Assembly: GCA_016213265.1 (NCBI GenBank)
Contig: JACRBA010000154.1
Location: 1-40,369, forward strand
Direction of reading: 5' to 3'
Length of the DNA: 40,369 bases
From: Burkholderiales bacterium
Lineage (GTDB): Bacteria; Pseudomonadota; Gammaproteobacteria; Burkholderiales; Burkholderiaceae_C
Shown: positions 18,259-26,407 of the stretch, one piece after another
Layout of the letters: each line of letters starts with the position of its first letter
Position numbering within the stretch: position 1 is the stretch's first letter
Program-made: the position numbers and the translations under genes
The notes under the pieces: model-generated
Told to the model about the DNA's origin: nothing
The model's input: the letters and a program-made list of their open reading frames with translations, nothing else
Database searches by the model: none

Positions 18259-19767
18259 ATGCCCCTAACTTTGCCCTCCCCCACTGGCCTGCTGGCGGCC
18301 ATCGACATGGGGTCCAACAGCTTTCGCCTTGAGATCGGTCAAATCCACGGTGGCCGGTACCGGCGCCACCTCTACCTGAAGGAGACCGTGCGCCTGGGCG
18401 CCGGGCTGGACGACGCGGGCATGCTCACCGAAGAAGCCACGCTGCGCGGGCTGGCTTGCCTGGAGCGTTTTCGTCGCAGCCTCGAGGGCGTGTCGGCATC
18501 GCAGGTGCGCGCCGTGGCCACCCAGACACTGCGCGAGGCGCGCAACCGCGACGCCTTCCTGGCGCGCGCCCAGGCGTCGCTCGGCCTGCCCATCGAGGTG
18601 ATCTCGGGGCGCGAGGAAGCCCGGCTGATCTATGCAGGCGTGTCGCACCTGCAGCCGTCGCGCACGCCCCGGCTGGTGGTGGACATCGGGGGGCGATCGA
18701 CCGAGATGATCCTGGGCCAGGGCCGGGTGCCCGAGCAGGCCGAATCCTTCCAGGTCGGCAGCGTGAGCCTGTCCATGCGCTACTTCGGCGACGGGCGCTT
18801 CACGCCAGCGGCCTTCCGTGCGGCACAAATTGCCGCAGGGGCCGAGCTCGAGGAAGCCCTGGCCACGTTCCGCCCGGGCCGCTGGCAGGAGGCACTCGGC
18901 TCGTCAGGCACCGCCGGGGCCGTGTCCGAAGTGCTGGAGGCCACCGGCCGCACCGATGGCCGCATCACCCCCGAAGCGCTGCGCTGGCTCATCAGCGAGT
19001 GCATCGCAGCCGGGTCGGTCGACCGCCTCGATCTGCCGGGGCTGAAGCCGGAACGGCGCGCCGTGGTGGGGGGCGGCCTGGCCATCCTCTACACCTTGGC
19101 CACCCACTTCCGCATCGACGAACTGCTGCCCGCCAAGGGGGCGCTGCGCCAGGGCGTGATCGTCGACCTGCACGACCGCCTGATGGCGCGGCACCGTGCC
19201 CACGGCCATGACCTGCGCGACGATTCCGTGCAGCGGCTGCAGGCCCGCTTCGCCGTGGACACCGCCCAGGCCCACCGCGTGCGCGACCTCGCGCTGGGCT
19301 GGCACGCACAGGTGGAACCCGAGGCCGACCCCGAGCGCCACAACGAGCTGCGATGGGCCGCCGAGCTGCACGAGGTGGGCCAGGTGGTGTCGCACCACGA
19401 TCACCACCGCCACAGCGCCTACCTCGTGGCCCACGTGGACGCGGCCGGGTTCTCGCAAAGCCAGCAGCGCCGCGTGGCCGACCTGGTGCTCGGCCAGCGC
19501 GGCGGCCTGCGCAAGATGGACGATGCACTGGCGCGCGGCGACCTGGCCTGGCAGCTGCTGTGCTTGCGCCTGGCCGTGATCAAGGCCCACGCCCGCGGGC
19601 CGGTGGACCTGCAGGCCATCCGCCTGCGCCGGCAGGGCCCAGTGGCCAGGCTGTCGTGGCACCCCGACTGGTCAGCGAGCCACCCCCGCACCCTGCACCT
19701 GCTGCGTGAAGAGGCGGACGCCTGGTCACGCAGCGGCGTGCTGAGCCTGGAGTTGCCGCCCGCCTGA
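18259..19767 (+). CDS. ppx: Ppx/GppA exopolyphosphatase
   Basis: 502 residues, near the usual Ppx length. The enzyme removes terminal phosphate from polyphosphate, or converts pppGpp to ppGpp. The ASKHA phosphate loops are AAIDMGSNSFRLEI (about 14-27) and VVDIGGRSTEMI (about 146-157). The C-terminal third is HD-like with HEVGQVVSHHDHHRHSAYLV. The start at 18259 gives a short leader before the first motif; an in-frame start at 18226 is possible. It is divergent from the galactose-oxidase-like gene across 76 bases. No ppk is beside it, so whether it is Ppx or GppA by activity is not settled. Confidence 0.92.
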   Translation: MPLTLPSPTGLLAAIDMGSNSFRLEIGQIHGGRYRRHLYLKETVRLGAGLDDAGMLTEEATLRGLACLERFRRSLEGVSASQVRAVATQTLREARNRDAFLARAQASLGLPIEVISGREEARLIYAGVSHLQPSRTPRLVVDIGGRSTEMILGQGRVPEQAESFQVGSVSLSMRYFGDGRFTPAAFRAAQIAAGAELEEALATFRPGRWQEALGSSGTAGAVSEVLEATGRTDGRITPEALRWLISECIAAGSVDRLDLPGLKPERRAVVGGGLAILYTLATHFRIDELLPAKGALRQGVIVDLHDRLMARHRAHGHDLRDDSVQRLQARFAVDTAQAHRVRDLALGWHAQVEPEADPERHNELRWAAELHEVGQVVSHHDHHRHSAYLVAHVDAAGFSQSQQRRVADLVLGQRGGLRKMDDALARGDLAWQLLCLRLAVIKAHARGPVDLQAIRLRRQGPVARLSWHPDWSASHPRTLHLLREEADAWSRSGVLSLELPPA

Positions 19768-19788
19768 GCCGGGCACCGGGGCGGGGTG

Positions 19789-21231
19789 TCAGGCCATGAA
19801 GCCCAGTGAGCGGTCGCGGCCGAAGGCCTTCAGGTTGGGCAGGATGTTGTCGATCTGGCTGTCGCTGGCGCCGAACCACTCGAGCAGGGTCGCCGCGAAC
19901 TGGTCGACGCTGCTGGTGGGGATCCACCGGCCATGCCGCTCCCACTCCGCCACCCCCACGTCGTCGGGGCCGCCCGGCACCAGCTCGGGGTAGCGGCCAT
20001 AGGTGGCGCCGCCCTGCACGCTGCCGCCCATCACGAGCTGGATGTTGCCCCAGCCGTGGTCGCTGCCGCCGCTCTGGTTGGGCACGAGGGTGCGGCCGAA
20101 GTCGCTGTGGGTGAACGCCGTCACCTGACGGCCCATGCCCAGGCCCTGCATCGCGTTGTCGAAGGCGGCCAATGCGTCGGCCAGCTGGCGCACCAGGCCG
20201 GCGTGTGCCCCCTGCGTCGCGTCGCCCGCCAGCACCTGCGCCGCGTGCGTATCGAAGCCGGTCAGGCTGGCGAAGTAGATGTGGCGGTCGCCCTGCAGCT
20301 GCCGCCGCCCGGCGATCAGCTTGGCGATCTGGTACAGCTGCGCCGCCAGGGGCGTGCTCAGCGTGTCGCCGTCGATGAGGCCGGCAAAGGCCCGGTCGAT
20401 GGCGGCAGGCACGGTGCCATCGCCCGGCTTGCCGGCCACCAGCGCCTCGAGCCGCCCGGACGTGTCGAACGCCTCGCGCTGCATGCGGGCAAAGGCCTCG
20501 GCCAGATCCCTGCCCTGGCCTTCGGCATACAGCGCGTCCACGGCCAGCTGCCGCTTCTGGTTGCCCGGGTAGACCACCTCGTCGGGCCGCAGGCCCATGG
20601 CGGCGAAGCCGCCGCCGGGGCCGGGCAGCGCCAGCGCCATGGCGCCGTCTCCGGTGCCGAAGCGGCTGGTGCCCCCCACCGAGATGACGGGCGAGCCCGT
20701 GCCCAGCAGTTCGCAGGTGCGCGCGCCCCATCCGGTGCGCGCCATGGGATCGGTGCTCGCGCTTTCCCACGCCCGCTGCTGGTCGGAGTGGGAGAACAGG
20801 CTGGGTGGGATGAGCGGCGAGTCGTCCGGCTCGGCGAGGTACTGCGCCTTGGTCAGCGGCGCGGCGAGCGGCCCGACGTTGATGATGGGCGCGAGGCGCC
20901 GGGCCGACCAGGCCGGCAGCAGGCTCTCCATGGCCGGATGCAGGCCGTAGGTGCTGCGGCCCAGCGGCAGCAGGGCCGACTTCGGCAGTGCCAGCACACC
21001 GCGCGCGCTGCGGTACTGCTCATGGCGCGCCGAGTCGGTGGGCACGAGGACGTTGAAGCCATCGTTGCCGCCAAAGAGGTAGATGCAGACCAGCGCGCGG
21101 TAGTCGCTGGCCTGCGCCGAGCGGGCGCCCAGCAGCGTGCCGGCTCCGCCGAGCGCGGCCAGGCCGGCGCCGCCGGCGGCCAGGCGCAGCCAGTCGCGGC
21201 GCCGCAGGAGATGGGTGGATGTCTTGTCCAT
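19789..21231 (-). CDS. DUF1501 family protein, Tat substrate
   Basis: 480 residues. The N-terminus carries a twin-arginine-like signal, RRRDWLRLAAGGAGLAALGG (about 10-29), ending near AQAS. The mature part has the DUF1501 hallmarks: YRALVCIYLFGGNDGFN and later VTAFTHSDFGRTLVPN, SDHGWGN and VMGGSV, which resemble the metal-binding core of the alkaline phosphatase/sulfatase superfamily. GAGGAG upstream of the ATG at 21231 decides the start. It lies 11 bases after the DUF1800 gene and is certainly co-transcribed. The function of the pair is not established; export to the periplasm or surface is likely. Confidence 0.9.
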   Translation of the reverse strand: MDKTSTHLLRRRDWLRLAAGGAGLAALGGAGTLLGARSAQASDYRALVCIYLFGGNDGFNVLVPTDSARHEQYRSARGVLALPKSALLPLGRSTYGLHPAMESLLPAWSARRLAPIINVGPLAAPLTKAQYLAEPDDSPLIPPSLFSHSDQQRAWESASTDPMARTGWGARTCELLGTGSPVISVGGTSRFGTGDGAMALALPGPGGGFAAMGLRPDEVVYPGNQKRQLAVDALYAEGQGRDLAEAFARMQREAFDTSGRLEALVAGKPGDGTVPAAIDRAFAGLIDGDTLSTPLAAQLYQIAKLIAGRRQLQGDRHIYFASLTGFDTHAAQVLAGDATQGAHAGLVRQLADALAAFDNAMQGLGMGRQVTAFTHSDFGRTLVPNQSGGSDHGWGNIQLVMGGSVQGGATYGRYPELVPGGPDDVGVAEWERHGRWIPTSSVDQFAATLLEWFGASDSQIDNILPNLKAFGRDRSLGFMA

Positions 21232-21242
21232 CGGGCGGCTCC

Positions 21243-23003
21243 TCAAGGCACGATCTGGTACTGGGGCGACGCCATCACGAGCCAGCCCGCCCGGGCCACC
21301 CGCATCTCGCGCCAGTTGTCGGGCGCGTTGCGCTCGTCGTAGTGGGCGGCGGCCTCGATCACACGCGTGCGTGCCGGTTCGGGCAGCGTGGTGCCGAGCA
21401 CCAGCCGGCTCATGCGGTCGACCAGGGCGGGCACGTCGGCGGCGTCGCGCGTCCAGGCATTGAGCTTGACGAAGGTGCCCACCGCATTCGGCACCGTGCG
21501 GTCAGGCGGCGCGCCCTTCTTGTCGAACAGCATGCTCAGGTAGTTCAGCCGCTCCAGCGCCGTGCTGGCGTTGTGGATGCCGAAGGCCGGCCCCACGAGG
21601 TCGGTGCCGCTCACCGGGAAATCGGGCGGGTAGAAGTTGAAGACCGAGGGCGAGCGGAAGGCGTGCTGCGCGAGGTTGCCGCCCTGCCAGAAGCCGAGCG
21701 CCACGCCGTCGGTGTCGCCACCGATGGCGCGGATCACCCCCACGAAGAGCTGGATCGGCTCGCGCAGGCGGCCGCCCCGGCGCGTGGGCGACACGGTGCG
21801 GGCCTCGGCATCGAGCAGGATGGCCGCCACGGTGGCCGACAGGTCGCCGCGCCGCCCGGTGCCGATGCCGTCGAAGCTGCCGCGGTCGAACGCCGCGGCC
21901 ACGCGGGCGATGTACGCAGGGCTGGGGTTGCTGGTCACCAGGTGCTGGATGAGATGCCGCGCCAGGAAGGGGCCCACGTTGGGATGGGCCATGACGCTGT
22001 CGAGCACCTTCTCGAGCGCGTCCGGCGCGCTGCTGCCGGCCGGCACCACCACGTTGGACAGCAGCTTGCGCGCGCCGGTGTCGCGCAGGCTGCCGCCGGC
22101 GGGCACCATGTCGCCGCCCAGGTAGTGGCAGTTGGCACCCGCCGGGTGGCACCCCCAGCGGTTCGCGCCCCCGGCGGGGTAGGTCCAGCCGGTGAGCGCA
22201 TAGGCGTACTCGCGCACCGTCTCGTTGCCGTAGGTGGGCTTGCAGTGGCCACCCGCCAGCGAACCGTCGGCGTTCAGGCGGCAGGGGCCGATGCTGAACA
22301 GCTGCAGCAGCTCGCGGGCGAAGTTCTCGTTCGGCGCCGCCGCGTCGTTGTTCACGTGGTTGAGGTATTCGCCCATCATGGGCGAGAGCGCCACCTTGCG
22401 CAGCACGTCCCGGTAGTTGCCCAGCGCGGTGGCCGTCAGGTCGTTGTAGAAGCGGCGCAGGCCGTAGGTGCCGTCGACCTCCATGTTGCTCACCACCAGC
22501 ACCTGCATCAACGCCAGGGCCACACGCTGGCGCAGCTGGTCGTCCTTGTGCACGGCGTTGCGGTAGAAGTCCCACAGCAGCGGCTCGCTGGAATAGAAGT
22601 CGCGCCAGCAGTTGGGGTTCTTGGCCTGGGCCGGCAGCGCGCAGAAACCGGTGCGCGAGGTGTTCTGGTCCGGCGCATCGTCGCCGCCGGAGCGGTAGCG
22701 CGACTGCTGGGCCATGCCCAGCTGGCCCACCACCCAGGCCCGGGTGCCCTGGGCCTGGATGTCGGCCACCAGCTGCTCGGTGGGCCCGAACGTGGCCTGG
22801 TGGGCGAGACGCACCGCGTCCATCTGAGAGACGGGCGCCTCCGCACCGCCGGCCCGCCCGCTCGCCATGGCCTGGGGCGCCGTCGGGTCGTCCCCGTTGC
22901 CGCTGCACGCCGACAGCGCGGCGACGCAGGGCCAGACCCACAGCGCGCGTGCCGCTCGCTGACGCCACGCCAGGTGGCTCCTCCCCACAGGTGTCTGCTT
23001 CAT
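21243..23003 (-). CDS. DUF1800 family lipoprotein
   Basis: 586 residues. A lipoprotein signal is visible, with lipobox LSAC at about residues 30-33. Family motifs are HQATFGPT near residue 67, LRQRVALALMQVLVVS, and PNENFARELLQLFSIG, followed by EYAYALTGWTYP and ARHLIQHLVTSNPSPAYIARV. DUF1800 proteins are nearly always next to DUF1501 genes, as here; their biochemical role is unknown. Six or more cysteines in the middle region (FCAL, NCWRD, GPCRL, GHCKP, GCHPAGANCHY) suggest disulfides in the periplasm. It is first in its operon, with a 166-base upstream region. Confidence 0.9.
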   Translation of the reverse strand: MKQTPVGRSHLAWRQRAARALWVWPCVAALSACSGNGDDPTAPQAMASGRAGGAEAPVSQMDAVRLAHQATFGPTEQLVADIQAQGTRAWVVGQLGMAQQSRYRSGGDDAPDQNTSRTGFCALPAQAKNPNCWRDFYSSEPLLWDFYRNAVHKDDQLRQRVALALMQVLVVSNMEVDGTYGLRRFYNDLTATALGNYRDVLRKVALSPMMGEYLNHVNNDAAAPNENFARELLQLFSIGPCRLNADGSLAGGHCKPTYGNETVREYAYALTGWTYPAGGANRWGCHPAGANCHYLGGDMVPAGGSLRDTGARKLLSNVVVPAGSSAPDALEKVLDSVMAHPNVGPFLARHLIQHLVTSNPSPAYIARVAAAFDRGSFDGIGTGRRGDLSATVAAILLDAEARTVSPTRRGGRLREPIQLFVGVIRAIGGDTDGVALGFWQGGNLAQHAFRSPSVFNFYPPDFPVSGTDLVGPAFGIHNASTALERLNYLSMLFDKKGAPPDRTVPNAVGTFVKLNAWTRDAADVPALVDRMSRLVLGTTLPEPARTRVIEAAAHYDERNAPDNWREMRVARAGWLVMASPQYQIVP

Positions 23004-23092
23004 GCTTGTCTGTCGCGCGGGCGGGCCCGGCGGGCCCCGTCCAACCGCAGCCGCGCATGATGGCGAGGCCCTGGCTCGCCAGTGCGCCGTTA

Positions 23093-23109
23093 CGTCACGG
23101 GATGTGACG
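23093..23109. promoter_or_regulatory. Inverted repeat upstream of the DUF1800-DUF1501 operon
   Basis: CGTCAC, five bases, then GTGACG form a perfect 6-bp inverted repeat about 90 bases before the DUF1800 start. Its size and spacing suit a dimeric regulator. On the minus strand it is part of GGTGCGTCAC, a ten-base word found again at 18225-18234 between the galactose-oxidase-like gene and ppx. Confidence 0.35.
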
Positions 23110-23135
23110 CACCCCTAGGCCATGGGGCCCGGCGG

Positions 23136-23166
23136 AAATGAACAGACACAAATGAACCCAAATGTC
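23136..23166. repeat. Short direct repeats AAATGAAC/AAATGAAC/AAATGTC
   Basis: AAATGAAC occurs at 23136-23143 and 23150-23157, and the related AAATGTC at 23160-23166, in the AT-richest part of the gap before the DUF1800 gene. They may be regulator sites or part of a promoter. Three short copies could also be chance. Confidence 0.3.
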
Positions 23167-23169
23167 GCG

Positions 23170-23553
23170 TCAGTCAGCGCTCACGCCGGAACGGTGCGCC
23201 CACTCCGGAGGGGCGAAACCGACCGTCACCGCGCCGTCCGGCCACTCCACGACGGGACGCTTGATGAGGCTCGGCTGCGCCTGCAGGAGGCCCAGCGCCC
23301 CGTCGATGGCGCCAGCGCCGGCCTGCTCGCTGGCGCTCAGCCGGCGCCAGGTGGTGCCCTGGCGATTCAGCAGGCGTTCCCAGCCCACCCCGCCCGCCCA
23401 GCGCCGAAGTTGCTCCGCCGTGGGGGGCGCCTTCTTGAAATCGACGAACTCGTGGGCCACGCCCCGCTCGGCCAGCCAGGCACGGGCCCGCTTCACGGTG
23501 TCGCAGTTCGTGATGCCGTGCAGGCGCGGCACGGCGCCGGGCGTGGCTGTCAT
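23170..23553 (-). CDS. ArsC/Spx/YffB-like thioredoxin-fold protein
   Basis: 127 residues. The N-terminal motif GITNCDTVKRARAWL with one active-site cysteine, followed by EFVDFKKAPPT and a C-terminal LIKRPVVEW stretch, matches the ArsC-related YffB group rather than true arsenate reductases. A thiol-dependent reductase role is presumed but not proven in this group. Its ATG overlaps the stop of the BamE-like gene upstream (ATGA), so the two are translationally coupled. No arsenic-resistance genes are near, which argues against a role in arsenate reduction. Confidence 0.87.
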   Translation of the reverse strand: MTATPGAVPRLHGITNCDTVKRARAWLAERGVAHEFVDFKKAPPTAEQLRRWAGGVGWERLLNRQGTTWRRLSASEQAGAGAIDGALGLLQAQPSLIKRPVVEWPDGAVTVGFAPPEWAHRSGVSAD

Positions 23554-24041
23554 GGCAGAAGGTCCTTGTCGTTGGTTTCGCACAGGGGGTCCGGGCCGCG
23601 GCCCGCGTCGCGCACGGTGCCGTCCGGCTCCAGCGTCACCTGGAACCACTGGCAGAAGGGGGATTCATAGCGCCACGACCACACCGTGCCACCGCGCCAG
23701 ATGCCCGACACATGGCCGGGCCGCCCGAGCAGGGCCCGCACCTCCTCGGCCCGCATGCCCGGGCGCACGCGGTCGAATACCTCCTCGCGCAGCACCTGCT
23801 CCTGGCGCACCAGGCGGCCCTGCGCGTCGAAATCGAGCATGTAGGTGTGGCGCCCGAACGGGCCGCGCGCGAACTCCAGCCGTTCGCCGCTATCGGCCAG
23901 GGGGTGGCGCCCCGTGGGCGGCCCCATCTGCGCCACCGCCTCGGCCAGCGTCTGACCGGGGCGAACCGCCCCGGGCCCGTAGCTCGTGCAGGCAGCGGCC
24001 ACCAGGGCCAGGGCCAGGCCGGGAATGAGCAGGGTGCGCAT
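23550..24041 (-). CDS. BamE/OmlA-like outer-membrane lipoprotein
   Basis: 163 residues. A lipoprotein signal is visible ([20 protein letters not shown], lipobox AAAC near residue 18). The mature part shows two BamE/SmpA-like segments: [19 protein letters not shown], then [24 protein letters not shown] with [17 protein letters not shown]. This fold occurs in BamE of the outer-membrane assembly machine and in related small lipoproteins. True BamE is usually shorter and single, so this is probably a paralog. It is coupled to the ArsC-like gene by a 4-base overlap and divergent from metG. Confidence 0.82.
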   Translation of the reverse strand: MRTLLIPGLALALVAAACTSYGPGAVRPGQTLAEAVAQMGPPTGRHPLADSGERLEFARGPFGRHTYMLDFDAQGRLVRQEQVLREEVFDRVRPGMRAEEVRALLGRPGHVSGIWRGGTVWSWRYESPFCQWFQVTLEPDGTVRDAGRGPDPLCETNDKDLLP

Positions 24042-24065
24042 CGTCGGAGCAATCTACCACCGGCC

Positions 24066-24071
24066 TAAAAT
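24066..24071 (+). promoter_or_regulatory. Candidate -10 element for metG
   Basis: TAAAAT lies 102 bases before the metG start in the divergent gap. The -35 region is weak. It is the only AT-rich hexamer in this otherwise GC-rich gap. Confidence 0.4.
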
Positions 24072-24172
24072 GCACCCCTTCGTCCCGGCGATACGCCGGG
24101 GCCCGCTTCCTTTGCGCGCCCACCCCGCCGCTGCGGCCCTTTGCCGGCCCGTGCGGCCCCCTCGCCCAGCCC

Positions 24173-26260
24173 ATGACCCGCCAGCTCTTCGTCACCACCG
24201 CCCTGCCCTACGCCAATGCGCCCTTCCACATCGGGCACATGATGGAGTACATCCAGGCGGACATCTGGGTGCGGTTCCAGCGCATGCGCGGGCACGACGT
24301 GCACTTCGTGTGCGCGGACGACACCCACGGCGCGCCGATCATGATCGCGGCCGAAAAAGCCGGCAAGACGCCGCAGGCCTACGTGGCCGAGGTGGCCGCG
24401 GGGCGCGCGCGCTACCTCAGCGGCTTCCACATCGGCTTCGACCACTGGGATTCGACCGACTCGCCGGCCAACCACGCCCTGGCGAAGGAGATCTACCTCG
24501 CGCTGCGCAAGAACGAGCTGATCGACGTGCGCACGATCGAGCAGTTCTTCGACCCCGACAAGGGCATGTTCCTGCCCGACCGCTTCATCAAGGGCGAGTG
24601 CCCCAAGTGCGGCGCCAAGGACCAGTACGGCGACAACTGCGAGGTGTGCGGCGCGGTCTACAGCCCCACCGAGCTCAAGAACCCCTACTCGGCCCTGTCG
24701 GGCGCCACCCCGGTGCTCAAGACCAGCGAGCACTACTTCTTCCGCCTGTCCGACCCGCGCTGCGTGGCCTTCCTGCAGGGCTGGATGAACGACACCGGCC
24801 GCCTGCAGCCCGAGGTGCTGAACAAGATCCGCGAGTGGTTCGTGCCCGACGAGGACGGCAAGATCTCGCTGGGCGACTGGGATATTTCCCGCGACGCGCC
24901 CTACTTCGGCATCGAGATCCCCGATGCGCCGGGCAAGTACTTCTATGTCTGGCTGGACGCGCCCATCGGCTACCTGGCCTCGCTGGCCAACTACTGCGCC
25001 CGCCGCGGTCTGGACATGGACGCCCTGCTGGCCAACCCGGCCGTGGAGCAGGTGCACTTCATCGGCAAGGACATCACCACCTTCCACACGCTGTTCTGGC
25101 CGGCCATGCTGCATTTCTCGGGCCGCAAGGTGCCCGACCGCGTGTTCGTGCACGGATTCATCACGGTCAGCGGCGAGAAGATGAGCAAGAGCCGCGGCAC
25201 CGGCATCTCGCCGCTGCGCTACCTCGAGCTGGGCATGCACCCGGAATGGCTGCGCTACTACCTGGCCGCCAAGCTCAACGCCCGCGTGGAGGACATCGAC
25301 TTCAACCCCGAGGATTTCGTCGCGCGCGTCAATGCCGATCTGGTGGGCAAGTACGTGAACATCGCCAGCCGCGCCGCCGGCTTCCTGGCCAAGCGCTTCG
25401 GCGGCACGCTCTCGGCCGACCTGGGTGTGGAAGGCACGAGCCTGCTGGAGACGCTGCGCGCGCACCGCGCCACCATCGAGCAGCTCTACGAGGAGCGCGA
25501 GTTCGGCAAGGCGATGCGCGAGGTGATGGCACTGGCCGACAAGGTCAACGAGTACGTCGACCAGCACAAGCCCTGGGAGCTGGCCAAGCAGGCCGAGCAT
25601 GCCGCGGCGCTGCACGACGTGTGCAGCACCTGCATCGAGGCCTTCCGCCTGCTGACCATCTACCTCAAGCCGGTGCTGCCGGCGCTCGCGGCCCAGGTGG
25701 AGGCCTTCCTGCGCGTGCCGCCGCTGGGCTTCGACGACGCCGCCGGCGCCCTGGGCGCGCACACCATCGGCGCCTACCAGCACCTGATGCAGCGCGTGGA
25801 CGAGAAGCTGCTCGACGCCCTGTTCGAGCCGCCAGCCGCCCCCGCCGCCTCCGCCGCCTCCGCCGCCTCCGCCGCCCCCGCCGCCCCGTCACCCACGCCC
25901 GGCGGCGAGCCCATCGCGGCCGAGATCAAGATCGATGCGTTCTCCGCCGTGGACCTGCGCATCGCCAAGATCGTGGACGCCCAGACGGTGGACGGCTCGG
26001 ACAAGCTGCTGCGCCTCACGCTCGACGTGGGCGAGGGTCGCCACCGCAACGTCTTCTCGGGCATCCGCAGCGCCTACCGGCCGGAAGACCTGGTGGGCAA
26101 GCTCACCGTGATGGTGGCCAACCTGGCGCCGCGCAAGATGAAGTTCGGGGTGTCCGAGGGCATGGTGCTGGCCGCCAGCCACGCCGACGAGAAGGCCCAC
26201 CCCGGCATCTTCGTGCTGGAGCCCTTCCCCGGCGCGCAGCCGGGCATGCGGGTGCGCTGA
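24173..26260 (+). CDS. metG: Methionine-tRNA ligase
   Basis: 695 residues. The HIGH motif is HIGH at 19-22 and KMSKS at 336-340. The zinc knuckle CPKC...CEVC uses Cys143, 146, 156 and 159, as in the E. coli-type enzyme. After the anticodon-binding helical domain comes an Ala/Ser/Pro linker (about 552-578), encoded partly by a 9-base tandem repeat. A C-terminal Trbp111-type tRNA-binding domain (about 584-695, starting [17 protein letters not shown]) forms the dimer interface. The start at 24173 ([17 protein letters not shown]) is the family start. Confidence 0.97.
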   Translation: MTRQLFVTTALPYANAPFHIGHMMEYIQADIWVRFQRMRGHDVHFVCADDTHGAPIMIAAEKAGKTPQAYVAEVAAGRARYLSGFHIGFDHWDSTDSPANHALAKEIYLALRKNELIDVRTIEQFFDPDKGMFLPDRFIKGECPKCGAKDQYGDNCEVCGAVYSPTELKNPYSALSGATPVLKTSEHYFFRLSDPRCVAFLQGWMNDTGRLQPEVLNKIREWFVPDEDGKISLGDWDISRDAPYFGIEIPDAPGKYFYVWLDAPIGYLASLANYCARRGLDMDALLANPAVEQVHFIGKDITTFHTLFWPAMLHFSGRKVPDRVFVHGFITVSGEKMSKSRGTGISPLRYLELGMHPEWLRYYLAAKLNARVEDIDFNPEDFVARVNADLVGKYVNIASRAAGFLAKRFGGTLSADLGVEGTSLLETLRAHRATIEQLYEEREFGKAMREVMALADKVNEYVDQHKPWELAKQAEHAAALHDVCSTCIEAFRLLTIYLKPVLPALAAQVEAFLRVPPLGFDDAAGALGAHTIGAYQHLMQRVDEKLLDALFEPPAAPAASAASAASAAPAAPSPTPGGEPIAAEIKIDAFSAVDLRIAKIVDAQTVDGSDKLLRLTLDVGEGRHRNVFSGIRSAYRPEDLVGKLTVMVANLAPRKMKFGVSEGMVLAASHADEKAHPGIFVLEPFPGAQPGMRVR
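25844..25889 (+). repeat. 9-base tandem repeat coding the metG linker
   Basis: GCCTCCGCC-type units are repeated several times in frame and code Ala-Ala-Ser triplets between the catalytic part and the tRNA-binding domain of metG. Copy number is likely to vary between strains by slippage without changing frame. Confidence 0.8.
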
Positions 26261-26285
26261 TGCACCCCGCGCGCCGCGCCGTGGC

Positions 26286-26305
26286 CCAGCGACACGCGTC
26301 GCTGG
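26286..26305. terminator. Hairpin after metG
   Basis: CCAGCGAC (26286-26293) and GTCGCTGG (26298-26305) form a perfect 8-bp stem with an ACGC loop 26 bases past the metG stop. It has no T-run and may be a weak terminator or a processing site before the SulP gene. Confidence 0.4.
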
Positions 26306-26407
26306 TCGCCGGGCCGTCGCGCCGCCGGCGCTTCGACACGCGCCTGCACCACTGTGGTCCTCCGGGCGAGCGACATGTCGCCGCCCCTGCCCGTTCCTGG
26401 AGGACCC

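Noticed and set aside
23170-23553. Arsenate reductase (arsenic resistance)
   Set aside because: The motif GITNCDTVKRARAWL fits the YffB-like branch, and no arsR, arsB or acr3 gene is near.
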